Part shown: positions 17,606-26,628 of the stretch, piece by piece
How the letters are laid out: each line of letters opens with the position of its first letter
Position numbering within the stretch: position 1 is the first letter of the stretch
Origin: Sphingomonas sp. PAMC26645
Lineage (GTDB): Bacteria > Pseudomonadota > Alphaproteobacteria > Sphingomonadales > Sphingomonadaceae
Reading direction: 5' to 3'
DNA: 64,000 nt
Assembly (NCBI RefSeq): GCF_004795835.1
Contig: NZ_CP039249.1
Span: forward strand, 733,501 to 797,500
Position numbers and translations under genes: made by a program
Notes under the pieces: generated by a model
The model's input: only the letters and a program-made list of their open reading frames with translations
Told to the model about the DNA's origin: nothing
Databases searched by the model: none

Positions 17606-19002
17606 GCCGACGGCTTCGCGCGCTCGGTGATGTAGGCGGTGATCGCCTCGAACGTCGCCGGGAGGGTGGCGTAACGCTCCTCGCGGTCGAACAGGTCGCC
17701 GACGCGGGTGGGCAGCGAGGGGCGGACGCCGGTCGCGCGCTCGACCGCGTCGCCGAACTTGGCGGGGTGCGCGGTGGCGAGCGTCACGATGGGAACGCCG
17801 GCGGGGACTTCGGTGCGCAGGGCTGCGGCGAGGCCGATCGCGGTGTGCGGATCGATCACTTGCCCCGCATGCTCGTGGGCCCAGCGCATCGCCAGCGTCA
17901 TGTCGTCGAGGTCGATGCGCTCGCTCTGGAAGAGGGCCGAGGCGCCCTGCGACTGCGCGTTGGTCAGGCGCATTGCTCCCGAGGATTCGAAGCCGCTCAT
18001 TTGGGACGCCAACGCGGGACCGTCACGGTCGCCGAGGTCGAACAACAGGCGTTCGAAGTTCGAGCTGACCTGGATGTCCATCGACGGGGTCGGGGTCTGC
18101 TGGACGCCGCCTTTCGAGTAATCGCCGGTGCTGAGCGCGCGGTGGAGGATGTCGTTGACGTTGGTCGCGACCACCAGCTTGGCCACCGGAAGCCCCATCT
18201 TCGCCGCGACGTAGCCCGCGAACACGTCGCCGAAATTGCCGGTCGGGACTGCGAATGCGACCTCGCGATCGGGCGCGCCGAGGCGGACGGCGGCGTAGAA
18301 GAAGTAGACCACCTGCGCCATCAGGCGGGCCCAGTTGATCGAGTTGACCGCCGACAGTGCGAACTTGGTCGAGAAGGCGCGGTCGTTGAACATCGCCTTC
18401 ACGAGTGCCTGGGCGTCGTCGAAGCTGCCCTCGATCGCGATGTTGTAGACGTTGGGGCTGAGCACCGTGGTCATCTGGCGGCGCTGTACGTCGGAGATGC
18501 GGCCGACCGGGTGTAGCATGAAGATGTCGATCCCCGCGCGCCCCGCGACCGCGTCGATCGCCGCCGAGCCGGTGTCGCCGCTGGTCGCGCCGACGATCGT
18601 CAGGCGCTTGTCCGTGCCGGCGAGGAAACGCTCGAAGAACAGGCCGAGCAGCTGGAGCGCGACGTCCTTGAACGCGAGCGTTGGGCCGTGGAAGAGTTCG
18701 AGAAGCCACTGGTCGTGATCTAGCTGCACCAGGGGGACGACCGCGGCATGCGAGAAGCGGCCATAGGCCTGGTCGCAGAGCGCCTTCAGTTCCTCGCGCG
18801 TCATCGCGTCGCCGACGAACGGGGCCATCACAGCGACCGCGGTGTCGACATACGAAAGCCCGGCGAGCGCGGCGATCTCGTCGCGGGTCATCGTCGGCCA
18901 CGCGTCGGGGAGGTAGAGGCCGCCATCGGAGGCTAGACCGGCGAGCGTCGCCGCTTCGAAATCGAGAACGGGGGCCGAGCCGCGGGTGCTGATGTAACGC
19001 AT
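17602..19002 (-). CDS. thrC: Threonine synthase
   Basis: Converts O-phosphohomoserine to threonine. From ATG 19002 the 466 residues begin MRYISTRG, the usual N terminus. The PLP lysine is in HGPTLAFKDVALQLLG (Lys112), and GATSGDTGSAAID and the glycine-rich PTGNFGDVFAGY phosphate loop follow. Length is normal for the long bacterial and yeast class. It follows SURF1 on the same strand, an order common in sphingomonads, and is coupled to the downstream methyltransferase. Confidence 0.97.
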   Translation of the reverse strand: MRYISTRGSAPVLDFEAATLAGLASDGGLYLPDAWPTMTRDEIAALAGLSYVDTAVAVMAPFVGDAMTREELKALCDQAYGRFSHAAVVPLVQLDHDQWLLELFHGPTLAFKDVALQLLGLFFERFLAGTDKRLTIVGATSGDTGSAAIDAVAGRAGIDIFMLHPVGRISDVQRRQMTTVLSPNVYNIAIEGSFDDAQALVKAMFNDRAFSTKFALSAVNSINWARLMAQVVYFFYAAVRLGAPDREVAFAVPTGNFGDVFAGYVAAKMGLPVAKLVVATNVNDILHRALSTGDYSKGGVQQTPTPSMDIQVSSNFERLLFDLGDRDGPALASQMSGFESSGAMRLTNAQSQGASALFQSERIDLDDMTLAMRWAHEHAGQVIDPHTAIGLAAALRTEVPAGVPIVTLATAHPAKFGDAVERATGVRPSLPTRVGDLFDREERYATLPATFEAITAYITERAKPSA

Positions 19003-19126
19003 GGTCACGCGGTTAGCGAATGGGCGGGGAAGCGACAAGCTTTCGGACACTCGCGGTGGGCTATCCCGTCAGTCCCCAGTCCCCAGTTCGTACCTCAGCC
19101 GGCAGTCTGTTACCACTAGCCCCATT

Positions 19127-19213
19127 CCGTCACCCCAGCTAAAGCTGGGGTATCTCGCGAGGCAGGTGACGCGTGCCAAACGGGGATATCCCAGCGTTCG
19201 CTGGGATGACGGT
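19127..19213. repeat. Intergenic palindrome (CCGTCA...TGACGG family)
   Basis: Outer arms CCGTCA and TGACGG enclose two mini-hairpins, CCCCAGC/GCTGGGG and TCCCAGC/GCTGGGA. The sequences differ but both stems are kept, so structure looks selected or inherited as palindromes. It lies between thrC and SURF1. Confidence 0.85.
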
Positions 19214-19236
19214 GTTTGGTCTATCGTGCGTCCGAG

Positions 19237-19848
19237 TCAGCGTGGCCGGCGGCGAAGCGCGAGGGTGTAGATGATCGCGGCGATGGCGGCGAAGAAGAAC
19301 CATTGGCCGGCATAAGCGAGGTGGTTGTTCGGGACCGAGGCGATGTCGGGCCTGCCGTTCGGGTTGAGTCCCGCCTGTGGCGTGTCGACGACCAGCATCA
19401 GGCGCTGCGGGGTGTGATCGAACAGCGATCCGATCAGCGAACGGCCGTCGGGGGCGTGGGTGATGTAACCGGAGACTTCGCCGCCGGCCCAGTTCACCTT
19501 GGCCATCGGATCGCGCGTGGTGCCGAGCTGGACGATCATGCCGGGACCTTCCGCGCCGGTTCGGCATTCGGCGATCGCGCGGAAGCCGGACTTGCCGGCA
19601 CCGGCGAGCTTGATCCCGGTCGGCTGGAGGCAGAGGCCCGAAGCGCGGCGGAACAGCAGCGTTTCGTCGGGGAAGCGGGGGAAGGCCATCGGCGGCTTGG
19701 CGGGATTGGCGGCGAGCTGCGCGAGGAACGCTTCCTTTTTCGGGAGGCGGTCAAGGAGCTGCCACAGGCCGAGCCCGATCATCGCCGCGATCGCAAGCGT
19801 TACGAGGACCGTCGGGATGATTGGGATACGTCGTGCAGATTGGGTCAC
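19237..19848 (-). CDS. SURF1 family cytochrome oxidase assembly protein
   Basis: 203 residues with two membrane helices (about 11-31 and 181-200) and a periplasmic domain between them, the SURF1 plan. It contains LGLWQLLDRLPKKE after helix 1 and NNHLAYAGQWFFFA before helix 2. SURF1 assists heme a insertion into subunit I. Its position after DUF983 and the cta genes supports this. Its ATG overlaps the DUF983 stop by four bases. Confidence 0.93.
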   Translation of the reverse strand: MTQSARRIPIIPTVLVTLAIAAMIGLGLWQLLDRLPKKEAFLAQLAANPAKPPMAFPRFPDETLLFRRASGLCLQPTGIKLAGAGKSGFRAIAECRTGAEGPGMIVQLGTTRDPMAKVNWAGGEVSGYITHAPDGRSLIGSLFDHTPQRLMLVVDTPQAGLNPNGRPDIASVPNNHLAYAGQWFFFAAIAAIIYTLALRRRPR

Positions 19849-20228
19849 GGGTCGATTCGGCCTTCGCGGGCTGCGTTGCGGTATTCGGCGGACATGAGCG
19901 CGCCTTTAGCCGCTCGGAGGGACAGCACGACCCCACCGGCGGTGAAGGGGATCCAAATCAGCATGTGCAGCCAGAGCGGGGGGTGGACTTTGAGTTCGAG
20001 CGTGATCGCGAGGGCTACGACGAGTGCGCCGAGGATCAGGGTGAGGAACGCGGCGGGGCCATCGCCGACGTTGAACTTGCTGAAGTCGAGACCGCAGTTC
20101 GGGCAGTGGTCGGCGAAGGAGGACCATTTCGCGAAGAGCGTGGGCTTGCCGCAGCGGGGGCATAGGCCTTTGAGCGCGACCTGCGCGATCGTGGGGGCGT
20201 TGGCGAGTGGGTATGGGTCTTCAGTCAT
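19845..20228 (-). CDS. DUF983 membrane protein with zinc-ribbon-like N terminus
   Basis: 127 residues. Two CxxC pairs (Cys23, Cys26, Cys42, Cys45; GLCPRCGKPTLF and HCPNCGLDF) precede two membrane helices (about 58-80 and 84-104). DUF983 genes are regularly found between ctaE and surf1 in alphaproteobacteria, so a role in oxidase assembly or metal handling is likely but not shown. It is translationally coupled to SURF1. Confidence 0.92.
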   Translation of the reverse strand: MTEDPYPLANAPTIAQVALKGLCPRCGKPTLFAKWSSFADHCPNCGLDFSKFNVGDGPAAFLTLILGALVVALAITLELKVHPPLWLHMLIWIPFTAGGVVLSLRAAKGALMSAEYRNAAREGRIDP

Positions 20229-20240
20229 GCTGTCAGCGCT

Positions 20241-20308
20241 CTCCCTTGTTTCCCCGCAAAGGCGGGGATCCAGACTGAGCTCCTGCCTTCGCGGGAGAGC
20301 AAGGGGAG
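20241..20308. repeat. Intergenic palindrome near DUF983
   Basis: The arms CTCCCTTGTTTCCCCGC and GCGGGAGAGCAAGGGGAG enclose a CCCCGCAAAGGCGGGG hairpin. It lies just upstream of the DUF983 start, beside family A copy 2. Confidence 0.75.
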
Positions 20309-20340
20309 GGAATAGGCTTGGATCAGTGCCGTGTCATTCG

Positions 20341-20450
20341 CCACCACCCCGGCGGAGGCCGGGGCCCAATTGGGGGACGTTGCCAACGGAGGACCGCGCT
20401 TCGTTACCGCAACCTCACCAATTGGGCCCCGGCCTTCGCCGGGGTGGTGC
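20341..20450. repeat. Palindromic repeat family A, copy 2
   Basis: The left arm CCACCCCGGCGGAGGCCGGG with CCCAATTGGG is matched by a right arm CCCAATTGGG..GGCCTTCGCCGGGGTGG. The central 45 bases closely resemble copies 1 and 3. It separates ctaE from DUF983. Confidence 0.92.
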
Positions 20451-20487
20451 CTGCCGCGGTGTGGGCTCACGCCCGAGTGGTAGGAGC

Positions 20488-21414
20488 TCAACCGCCGTGG
20501 ACGGGGGCGCCCCAGCCGCCCCATACGTAGACGGTGACGAACAGGAACAGCCACACGACGTCGACGAAATGCCAGTACCACGCCGCCGCTTCGAAGCCGA
20601 AATGCTGGCGTGGGGTAAAGTCGCCGCGGTAGGCGCGGACCAGGCAGACGATCAGGAAGATCGTGCCGATGAGTACGTGGAAGCCGTGGAAGCCGGTCGC
20701 CATGAAGAACGACGCGCCGTAGTTGATCCCCTTGAACGGGAAGGGCGCGTGGGCATACTCATACGCCTGGATCGAGCTGAACAAGATTCCGAGGATCACG
20801 GTCAGCCACAGGCCCTTGAGCACGCCATCGCGGTTGCCGACGCCGATCATGCCCCACAGCCCGGTCTTCTCGCCGCCGCGCTGGTTGTGGATCAACGCGT
20901 GGTGCGCCCAGGTCACGGTGGTGCCCGAGGTCAGCAGGATCAGCGTGTTGAGCAGCGGCAGTTCGAACGGGTTGATGACCGTCAGCCCCTTGGGCGGCCA
21001 CTGCGCGACGATCGCCGCACCGCCTTCGACGGCACGCGTGACCGTGCCGTCGGCGAAGGTCATCGCGGTCGGGAACAGCGAGAAGTCGAAGAACGCCCAG
21101 AACCAGCCGACGAAGAACATCACTTCGGATGCGATGAACAGGATCATGCCGTAGCGGAAATGGAGCTGGACGACGGGGGTGTGATCGCCCGCGCGGGCCT
21201 CGTGCACGACCTGCGTCCACCAGGAATACATCGTGAAGAGCACACCCGCGAGCCCGATGAAGAACACCCAGCCGCCGCCGTTTGGCTTGTCGATATGGCC
21301 GCCGTGCATCCACATGATGCCGCCGACCGCCATGATCAGCGCCGAGAACGATCCGACCAGCGGCCAGATGCTCGGCGGCAGGATGTGGTAATCATGGTTC
21401 TTGGCGCCGGCCAT
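20488..21414 (-). CDS. ctaE: Cytochrome c oxidase subunit III
   Basis: A 308-residue polytopic protein of seven predicted helices. It has typical CoxC stretches such as HDYHILPPSIWPL at the N terminus, ASEVMFFVGWFWAFFDFSL, TVTWAHHALIHNQR and FMATGFHGFHVLIGTIFL, with YWHFVDVVWLFLF close to the end. It belongs to the aa3-type oxidase and follows the Cox11/CtaG gene after 30 bases on the same strand. Confidence 0.97.
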   Translation of the reverse strand: MAGAKNHDYHILPPSIWPLVGSFSALIMAVGGIMWMHGGHIDKPNGGGWVFFIGLAGVLFTMYSWWTQVVHEARAGDHTPVVQLHFRYGMILFIASEVMFFVGWFWAFFDFSLFPTAMTFADGTVTRAVEGGAAIVAQWPPKGLTVINPFELPLLNTLILLTSGTTVTWAHHALIHNQRGGEKTGLWGMIGVGNRDGVLKGLWLTVILGILFSSIQAYEYAHAPFPFKGINYGASFFMATGFHGFHVLIGTIFLIVCLVRAYRGDFTPRQHFGFEAAAWYWHFVDVVWLFLFVTVYVWGGWGAPVHGG

Positions 21415-21444
21415 CGGTACTCCCCTATTTTCTTTGGCGACGTT

Positions 21445-21996
21445 CTAGCTGGCTGTTTTCGCAGAATCCACCGGGTAAAACGTATAGCTGAGCGTGATCG
21501 TCTGGATATCGGCCGCGTCGGGGTCCGTCAGGATCTTCGGGTCGACGAAGAAGATCACCGGCATCCGCGCTGTCTCGCCGGGTTTCAGCGTCTGCTGCGT
21601 GAAGCAGAAACACTGGATCTTGGTGAAATACTTGCCGGCCTGCGCGGGCTGGACGTTGAACGTCGCGGTGCCCGTCAGCGGCTTGTTCGACGTGTTGGTC
21701 GCGGTAAAGAACGCCATGTCGCGCGCGCCGATATCGACCGTGTCGGAGCGATTCTCAGGCGTGAACTTCCACGGCAGCTTGGGGCTGACGTTGGTGTCGA
21801 AGTCGATCTGGATCTTGTGGTCGACCGCCCCGGGGGCGGCCAGTCCGCGGTTGGTGGTGCCGTTGAGCCCGGTCGCGGCGCAGAACAGGCGGTAGAGCGG
21901 CACGCTGGCCCAGGCGAGTCCGGTCATGAAACAGATGAACAGCACGGCTAGTGCCGCGGTACGGTTGGTGCGCGACATGGCCTTCCAGCCGGCCAT
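21445..21996 (-). CDS. ctaG: Cytochrome c oxidase assembly protein CtaG/Cox11
   Basis: Delivers copper to the CuB site of subunit I. 183 residues: one N-terminal helix (about 15-32), then a periplasmic immunoglobulin-like domain with the copper-binding pair in KIQCFCFTQQTL (Cys119, Cys121) and the membrane-proximal Cys39. The ATG at 21996 overlaps the stop of the upstream 45-residue gene as TGATG, so this start was preferred over the Met six codons later. Confidence 0.96.
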   Translation of the reverse strand: MAGWKAMSRTNRTAALAVLFICFMTGLAWASVPLYRLFCAATGLNGTTNRGLAAPGAVDHKIQIDFDTNVSPKLPWKFTPENRSDTVDIGARDMAFFTATNTSNKPLTGTATFNVQPAQAGKYFTKIQCFCFTQQTLKPGETARMPVIFFVDPKILTDPDAADIQTITLSYTFYPVDSAKTAS

Positions 21997-22133
21997 CAGT
22001 GCGGCATCCCCGCGCGGATCTTGGCGATCGAGATCGCGAAGACGAGGATGACGAACGCGCCGAGCAAGAGCGCCATGACGCGGGCGCGACCACGTTGGCG
22101 GCTTCGGATCAGGTCTGGATCAGGAATGCTCAT
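21996..22133 (-). CDS. 45-residue single-helix protein in the cta operon
   Basis: The short frame from ATG 22133 overlaps the ctaB stop by four bases and the ctaG start by one base. This is strong evidence that it is translated. The product has a polar arginine-rich N terminus ([12 protein letters not shown]), one membrane helix ([20 protein letters not shown]) and a short tail. Small one-helix proteins of unknown role are often found at this place in alphaproteobacterial cta operons. Confidence 0.85.
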   Translation of the reverse strand: MSIPDPDLIRSRQRGRARVMALLLGAFVILVFAISIAKIRAGMPH

Positions 22134-23029
22134 GCGAACCACCGGTCGACGACCAGCGCGCCGAACATCACGAACAGATACAGGATCGAGTATTTGAACA
22201 AGGCCTTCTCCGGTTTCATCGCATCGTCGGCATGCGTGGTGCGCCTCGAGACGCGGACGGCTAGTAGCGCGAACCAGCCGGTCAGCAGTACGGCCGCGAT
22301 GCCATAGATCGGCCCGGTCAGCCCAAGCGGCCAAGGGAGGATCGCGACCGCCGCCATCGGGATCGTGTAAAGCCCGATCTGCGTCCGCGTGGTGCGCTCC
22401 CCCGACACGACCGGGAGCATCGGTACGCCCGCGGCGGCGTAATCACTCTTCATGAACAGCGCGAGCGCCCAGAAATGCGGCGGCGTCCAGAGGAACACGA
22501 ACAGGAACAACAACACCGGCAGCAGCGCGATATCGCCGGTCGCCGCGGCCCAGCCGATCAGTGGCGGGAACGCGCCGGCGGCACCACCAATGACGATGTT
22601 CTGCGGCGTGCGGCGCTTCAGCCAGACGGTATAGACCAGCACGTAGAACAGGATCGAGACGGTCAGAATCGCCGCTGCGACGATGTTCACCGCGACGCCC
22701 ATGAACAGCACCGAGAACGCGCCGAGCCCTACGCCGAAATGCAGTGCGGCCTGACGGTCCATGCGGCCGTCGGGCAGCGGGCGCTTCTGGGTGCGACGCA
22801 TGACCGCGTCGATGTCCGACTCGTACCATTGGTTGAGCGCGCCCGCTGCGCCGGCACCGAGCGCGATGCAGAGGATCGCGGTGAAGCCGATCACCGGGTG
22901 CACCGAGGTTGGCGCGGCAAGCATGCCGCATAGCCCGGTGAAGACGACGAGCGTCATCACGCGCGGCTTCGTCAGCGCAAGGAAATCGCGCCAATGCGCC
23001 GGTGGCAGGAGGGGGGTGGCAGGAGTCAT
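22130..23029 (-). CDS. ctaB: Protoheme IX farnesyltransferase (heme O synthase)
   Basis: UbiA-family membrane prenyltransferase converting heme b to heme o. The 299 residues have about nine helices and the first aspartate-rich motif [12 protein letters not shown] (66-77), followed by [25 protein letters not shown] lies near the N terminus. Next on the strand come a 45-residue gene, ctaG and ctaE. The gene upstream, unusually, is not ctaD but a 490-residue polytopic protein. Confidence 0.97.
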   Translation of the reverse strand: MTPATPLLPPAHWRDFLALTKPRVMTLVVFTGLCGMLAAPTSVHPVIGFTAILCIALGAGAAGALNQWYESDIDAVMRRTQKRPLPDGRMDRQAALHFGVGLGAFSVLFMGVAVNIVAAAILTVSILFYVLVYTVWLKRRTPQNIVIGGAAGAFPPLIGWAAATGDIALLPVLLFLFVFLWTPPHFWALALFMKSDYAAAGVPMLPVVSGERTTRTQIGLYTIPMAAVAILPWPLGLTGPIYGIAAVLLTGWFALLAVRVSRRTTHADDAMKPEKALFKYSILYLFVMFGALVVDRWFA

Positions 23030-23083
23030 GGTTCGGGTACGCTATACGCGTTGCGGCGGAGGTCGGAAAGCCTTCGTGATTGC

Positions 23084-24556
23084 TCAGCGGTTTGCCCGGT
23101 GCGTGGGTACGGCTTGATGAATGACCGCGGTATCGTCCGCGTAGATCCGCCGCCAAGCGGGGTCATGGTCGAGCAAGCGGACCAGTGGCGAGCGCGGCGG
23201 CAGGATGGTCCAGCCGAAATGCCACTTCGCATTCGCCGCATGCCAGCGATCCGCGTCGCCGCGGGCGATCGCAAAATAGTCGAGCGTGAAGGCGTCGCCG
23301 TACATGTCGGTCCGTCCATCGATATACGGACGGATGCCCGCTAGGATCAGCGATCCGCCGAAGCCGTATTCATTGAAGACGCGCTGGTGGCGTAGCGCAG
23401 GCGGAAGATGCGTGAGCGCGCGGACGGGAATGCCTCTGGTTTCCGTGCGGACGACCGGCACTGCGACGCGGTAGGCTGTGAGACTGATTGCAAGAGCGGA
23501 TACCAGAAAGGCTACGATCAGTCGCTCTGAGCCATGGGGAAGGGGGTTCGAAAAGCTGGTATCGCGGTAGCGCCACGCGCGGCCGAGCGGCTTGGCCAGC
23601 ACGAGTATGCCGACGGTCACGAGGATGATCTCGTGGCGGGTGTGCTGCAGCGTCATGTGGAGCATGCCGAGCAGCAGCAGCACGCGGATCGGTGGGATAC
23701 GGATCGGCCGCGCCAGCAGGAACGCGAGGCTAGCGAGCAAGATCGCCTCGAAGCCGGAAAAGGTTCTGAAGTCGGACGGCTGCCATTCGTTGATCTGACC
23801 GAGCGCTTTCAGGTCGTTCAGATAAAATGGAAACGTCAGGCCGTGCACGCCCCACGGCGTGACGGCTGCAGCGATCGTCGCGCTAATTCCGAATAGGCCC
23901 CAGCGCTGGATCACGGTGCGGCGGTCGGAGGGCTTGGCGGCCAGCAACGCCTCGAGCGCGAATACGCCGACCAGCGCCAGTCCGAAGACGTAGCTGCCAT
24001 GCGCATTCGCCCAGATCAGCATCGCCGCCGCCATCGGCAGTGGTGGAGCTCGGTCGTGTTCGCGCGCACGCAACAGCGCGATCGTCCAGCCGGCAAGGAT
24101 CGGCAGCACCAGCATATGCGGCCTTGCGATCAGCGACGGGAGTAGCCCGGTGGCGAGCAGCAGCAGCGCGATGATACTTGCCCGCGCGCTCATCCAGCGG
24201 CGGAGTTCGGCGGCTACCAGCGCGAACAGCGCAGCCGTTGCCACCCCGACCAGAACGATCAGGCCGCTCCAGCCGCCCGCGCGGTAACTCGCGTACATCG
24301 CTACTTCGGAGAGCCATTCGTGTGCGACCCAGGGACGGCCGACGACGCTGAACGAGAACGGATCGCTCGTCGGCACGGCCGCATGCGCCACGATCCAGGC
24401 GCCTGCGACGAGATGCCAGCCGGTGTCGCCGTCGCGCAGCATGGTGGGGACGATGATCGTGAACGCAAACGCCGCGAAGGAAGATAGCAGGGCGAAGGTC
24501 GAATAAGCGATGCCGGTTGGCGCGTCGGGGCGGACTGGGGGCGGCGCGCTGGGCAT
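23084..24556 (-). CDS. Polytopic membrane protein, glycosyltransferase-like, unknown
   Basis: 490 residues with about 10-12 hydrophobic helices and a soluble C-terminal part (about 400-490). A DGDTGWHLVAG motif in the first periplasmic loop and HEWLSE recall GT-C type glycosyltransferases, which carry acidic residues there. No family was firmly recognised. It lies between ctaD and ctaB on the same strand, where no gene is usually found, with 54 bases before ctaB and a 406-base gap after ctaD. Confidence 0.72.
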   Translation of the reverse strand: MPSAPPPVRPDAPTGIAYSTFALLSSFAAFAFTIIVPTMLRDGDTGWHLVAGAWIVAHAAVPTSDPFSFSVVGRPWVAHEWLSEVAMYASYRAGGWSGLIVLVGVATAALFALVAAELRRWMSARASIIALLLLATGLLPSLIARPHMLVLPILAGWTIALLRAREHDRAPPLPMAAAMLIWANAHGSYVFGLALVGVFALEALLAAKPSDRRTVIQRWGLFGISATIAAAVTPWGVHGLTFPFYLNDLKALGQINEWQPSDFRTFSGFEAILLASLAFLLARPIRIPPIRVLLLLGMLHMTLQHTRHEIILVTVGILVLAKPLGRAWRYRDTSFSNPLPHGSERLIVAFLVSALAISLTAYRVAVPVVRTETRGIPVRALTHLPPALRHQRVFNEYGFGGSLILAGIRPYIDGRTDMYGDAFTLDYFAIARGDADRWHAANAKWHFGWTILPPRSPLVRLLDHDPAWRRIYADDTAVIHQAVPTHRANR

Positions 24557-24962
24557 GACGCGGGGTTAGCGCGATTGTCCTGTGGAATGATGAATGTGAA
24601 GCGCTCGGGGTGGGATTTGGCCAACCCTATCTCGTCATCCGAGCGAAAGCTGGGTCTCGCTCATGACGCGCGAATGGAGGTACAGGGTGCAATCCCAACC
24701 CCGCTGGGAGGACGTATGCGGGGGATGACGTCCTGTGGGTGCTCCCTTCCTTCGTTTTCCTGTGGAGGCGGGAGCCTGAGGGGGGTCCCCGCCTTTGCGC
24801 GGAAACATCGTGGGACTGGGGACGGCCATTTAACGAAAAACGCCCCGGGTTTCCCCGAGGCGTCTTCGTTTTTGGCTGGCTCCGACACGGCAGTAAATCC
24901 CGTGTCGTCGGACGCGGCTTTGCCGCGCCGGCCGGGCGGGGGCCTGATGGCCCTGATCCGCC
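24557..24962. other. 406-base intergenic region between ctaD and the 490-residue gene
   Basis: It holds a degenerate palindrome (24630-24730, remnants of GTCATCC/GGATGAC arms) and the ctaD terminator (24831-24872). The GC-rich remainder has no convincing gene. A promoter for the 490-residue gene and the following ctaB group is expected here, but no boxes are clear. Confidence 0.6.
24831..24872 (-). terminator. Intrinsic terminator downstream of ctaD
   Basis: Read on the minus strand a GCCTCGGGGAAACCCGGGGC hairpin (one mismatch) is followed by GTTTTTCGTT. It lies about 90 bases after the ctaD stop. It implies that ctaC-ctaD can end here, separate from ctaB-ctaG-ctaE. Confidence 0.82.
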
Positions 24963-26627
24963 TCAGTCGATCCGCGGCAACGTCTCGAACTGGTGGTATG
25001 GCGGCGGCGAGGAGATCGTCCACTCCAGAGTCGTTGCGCCGTCGCCCCAGGGGTTGTCGCCCGCCTTCTTGCCGGCCGCCAGCGACCAGATCAGGTTGAT
25101 GAAGAACACCACCATGCCCGCGGCCATGATCATGTAGCCGACCGACGCGACCGTGTTCCAATGCTCGTACTGCGGCGTGTAGTCCGGGATACGGCGTGGC
25201 ATGCCCTGGAGGCCCAGGAAGTGCATCGGGAAGAACATCACGTTCACGCCGACGAAGAACACCCAGAAGTGCAGCTGGCCGAGGAACTCGTTGTACATCT
25301 TGCCGGTCATCTTCGGGAACCAGTAATAGAACCCGGCGAACAGCGAGAAGACCGCACCTAGCGACAGCACGTAGTGGAAATGCGCCACCACGTAATAGGT
25401 GTCCTGCATGTAGTCGTCGATGCCGCCGTTGGCGAGCACCACGCCGGTCACGCCGCCGACGGTGAACATGAAGATGAAGCCGATCGACCACACCATCGGC
25501 GTCCTGAAGGTGAGCGAGCCGCCCCACATCGTGGCGATCCACGAGAAGATCTTGATGCCAGTCGGGACCGCGATGACCATCGTCGCCGCGGTGAAGTACA
25601 TCTTGGTGTTCACCGAGAGGCCGGTGGTGAACATGTGGTGCGCCCACACGACGAAGCCGACCACGCCGATCGCGACCATCGCATACGCCATGCCGAGATA
25701 GCCGAAGACCGGCTTGCGGCTGAACGTCGAGATGATCTGGCTGACGATGCCGAAGCCCGGCAGGATCATGATGTAGACTTCGGGATGACCGAAGAACCAG
25801 AACAGATGCTGGTACAGGACGGGATCGCCGCCGCCGGCCGGATCGAAGAACGTCGTGCCGAAATTGCGATCGGTCAGCAGCATCGTGATTGCCGCGGCGA
25901 GCACCGGCAGCGCGAGCAGCAGCAGGAACGCGGTGACGAGCATCGACCACACGAACAGTGGCATCTTGTGCAGCGTCATGCCCGGCGCGCGCATGTTGAA
26001 GATCGTCGTGATGAAGTTGATCGCGCCCAGGATCGACGATGCGCCCGCGAGGTGAAGCGCGAGGATTGCCATGTCTGTTGAAGGTCCCGGCTCGCCGTAC
26101 GTCGAGAGCGGGGCGTAGAGCGTCCAGCCATTACCCGCGCCACCGAAGAACGGCGACGCCAGCAGCAGCGTGAACGCGGGGATCAGCAGCCAGAACGACA
26201 CGTTGTTCATGCGCGGAAACGCCATGTCGGGCGCACCGATCATGATCGGCACGAACCAGTTGCCGAAGCCACCGACCATCGCCGGCATGACCATGAAGAA
26301 CACCATGATCAGGCCGTGCGCGGTGATCAGCACGTTCCAGAGATGGAGCGATTCGTCGAGGCTGGCCGGACCGCCATGGAGCATGCTCGCCCAGCCCTGC
26401 AGATACTGGATGCCCGGATGCGCGAGCTCGGCGCGCATGAGGCCCGAGACCGAGCCGCCGATGATCCCCGCGACGATCGCGAAGATCAGGTACAGCGTGC
26501 CGATGTCCTTGTGGTTGGTCGACATGAACCAACGCGCGAAGAAGCCCGGCTTGTGATCGGTATCGTGATGATGGTCGTGCGCTTCGTGGGACACGAAGGC
26601 CGACGGGGTGAGAGCGGTGTCGGTCAT
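24963..26627 (-). CDS. ctaD: Cytochrome c oxidase subunit I
   Basis: 554 residues, 12 helices, catalytic subunit with heme a, heme a3 and CuB. The typical stretches are present: [48 protein letters not shown] (CuB histidine and the tyrosine-linked loop), [16 protein letters not shown], and [17 protein letters not shown] for the last heme ligands. The order two bases after ctaC shows an operon. The GHPEVY and aa3 features mark an A-type oxidase. Confidence 0.98.
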   Translation of the reverse strand: MTDTALTPSAFVSHEAHDHHHDTDHKPGFFARWFMSTNHKDIGTLYLIFAIVAGIIGGSVSGLMRAELAHPGIQYLQGWASMLHGGPASLDESLHLWNVLITAHGLIMVFFMVMPAMVGGFGNWFVPIMIGAPDMAFPRMNNVSFWLLIPAFTLLLASPFFGGAGNGWTLYAPLSTYGEPGPSTDMAILALHLAGASSILGAINFITTIFNMRAPGMTLHKMPLFVWSMLVTAFLLLLALPVLAAAITMLLTDRNFGTTFFDPAGGGDPVLYQHLFWFFGHPEVYIMILPGFGIVSQIISTFSRKPVFGYLGMAYAMVAIGVVGFVVWAHHMFTTGLSVNTKMYFTAATMVIAVPTGIKIFSWIATMWGGSLTFRTPMVWSIGFIFMFTVGGVTGVVLANGGIDDYMQDTYYVVAHFHYVLSLGAVFSLFAGFYYWFPKMTGKMYNEFLGQLHFWVFFVGVNVMFFPMHFLGLQGMPRRIPDYTPQYEHWNTVASVGYMIMAAGMVVFFINLIWSLAAGKKAGDNPWGDGATTLEWTISSPPPYHQFETLPRID

Positions 26628-26628
26628 C

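Noticed and set aside
19216..21951. Open frame of 911 codons on the plus strand, antisense to SURF1, DUF983 and ctaE
   Set aside because: It runs opposite to three recognisable genes and has no family motifs. Long antisense frames are expected at this GC content.
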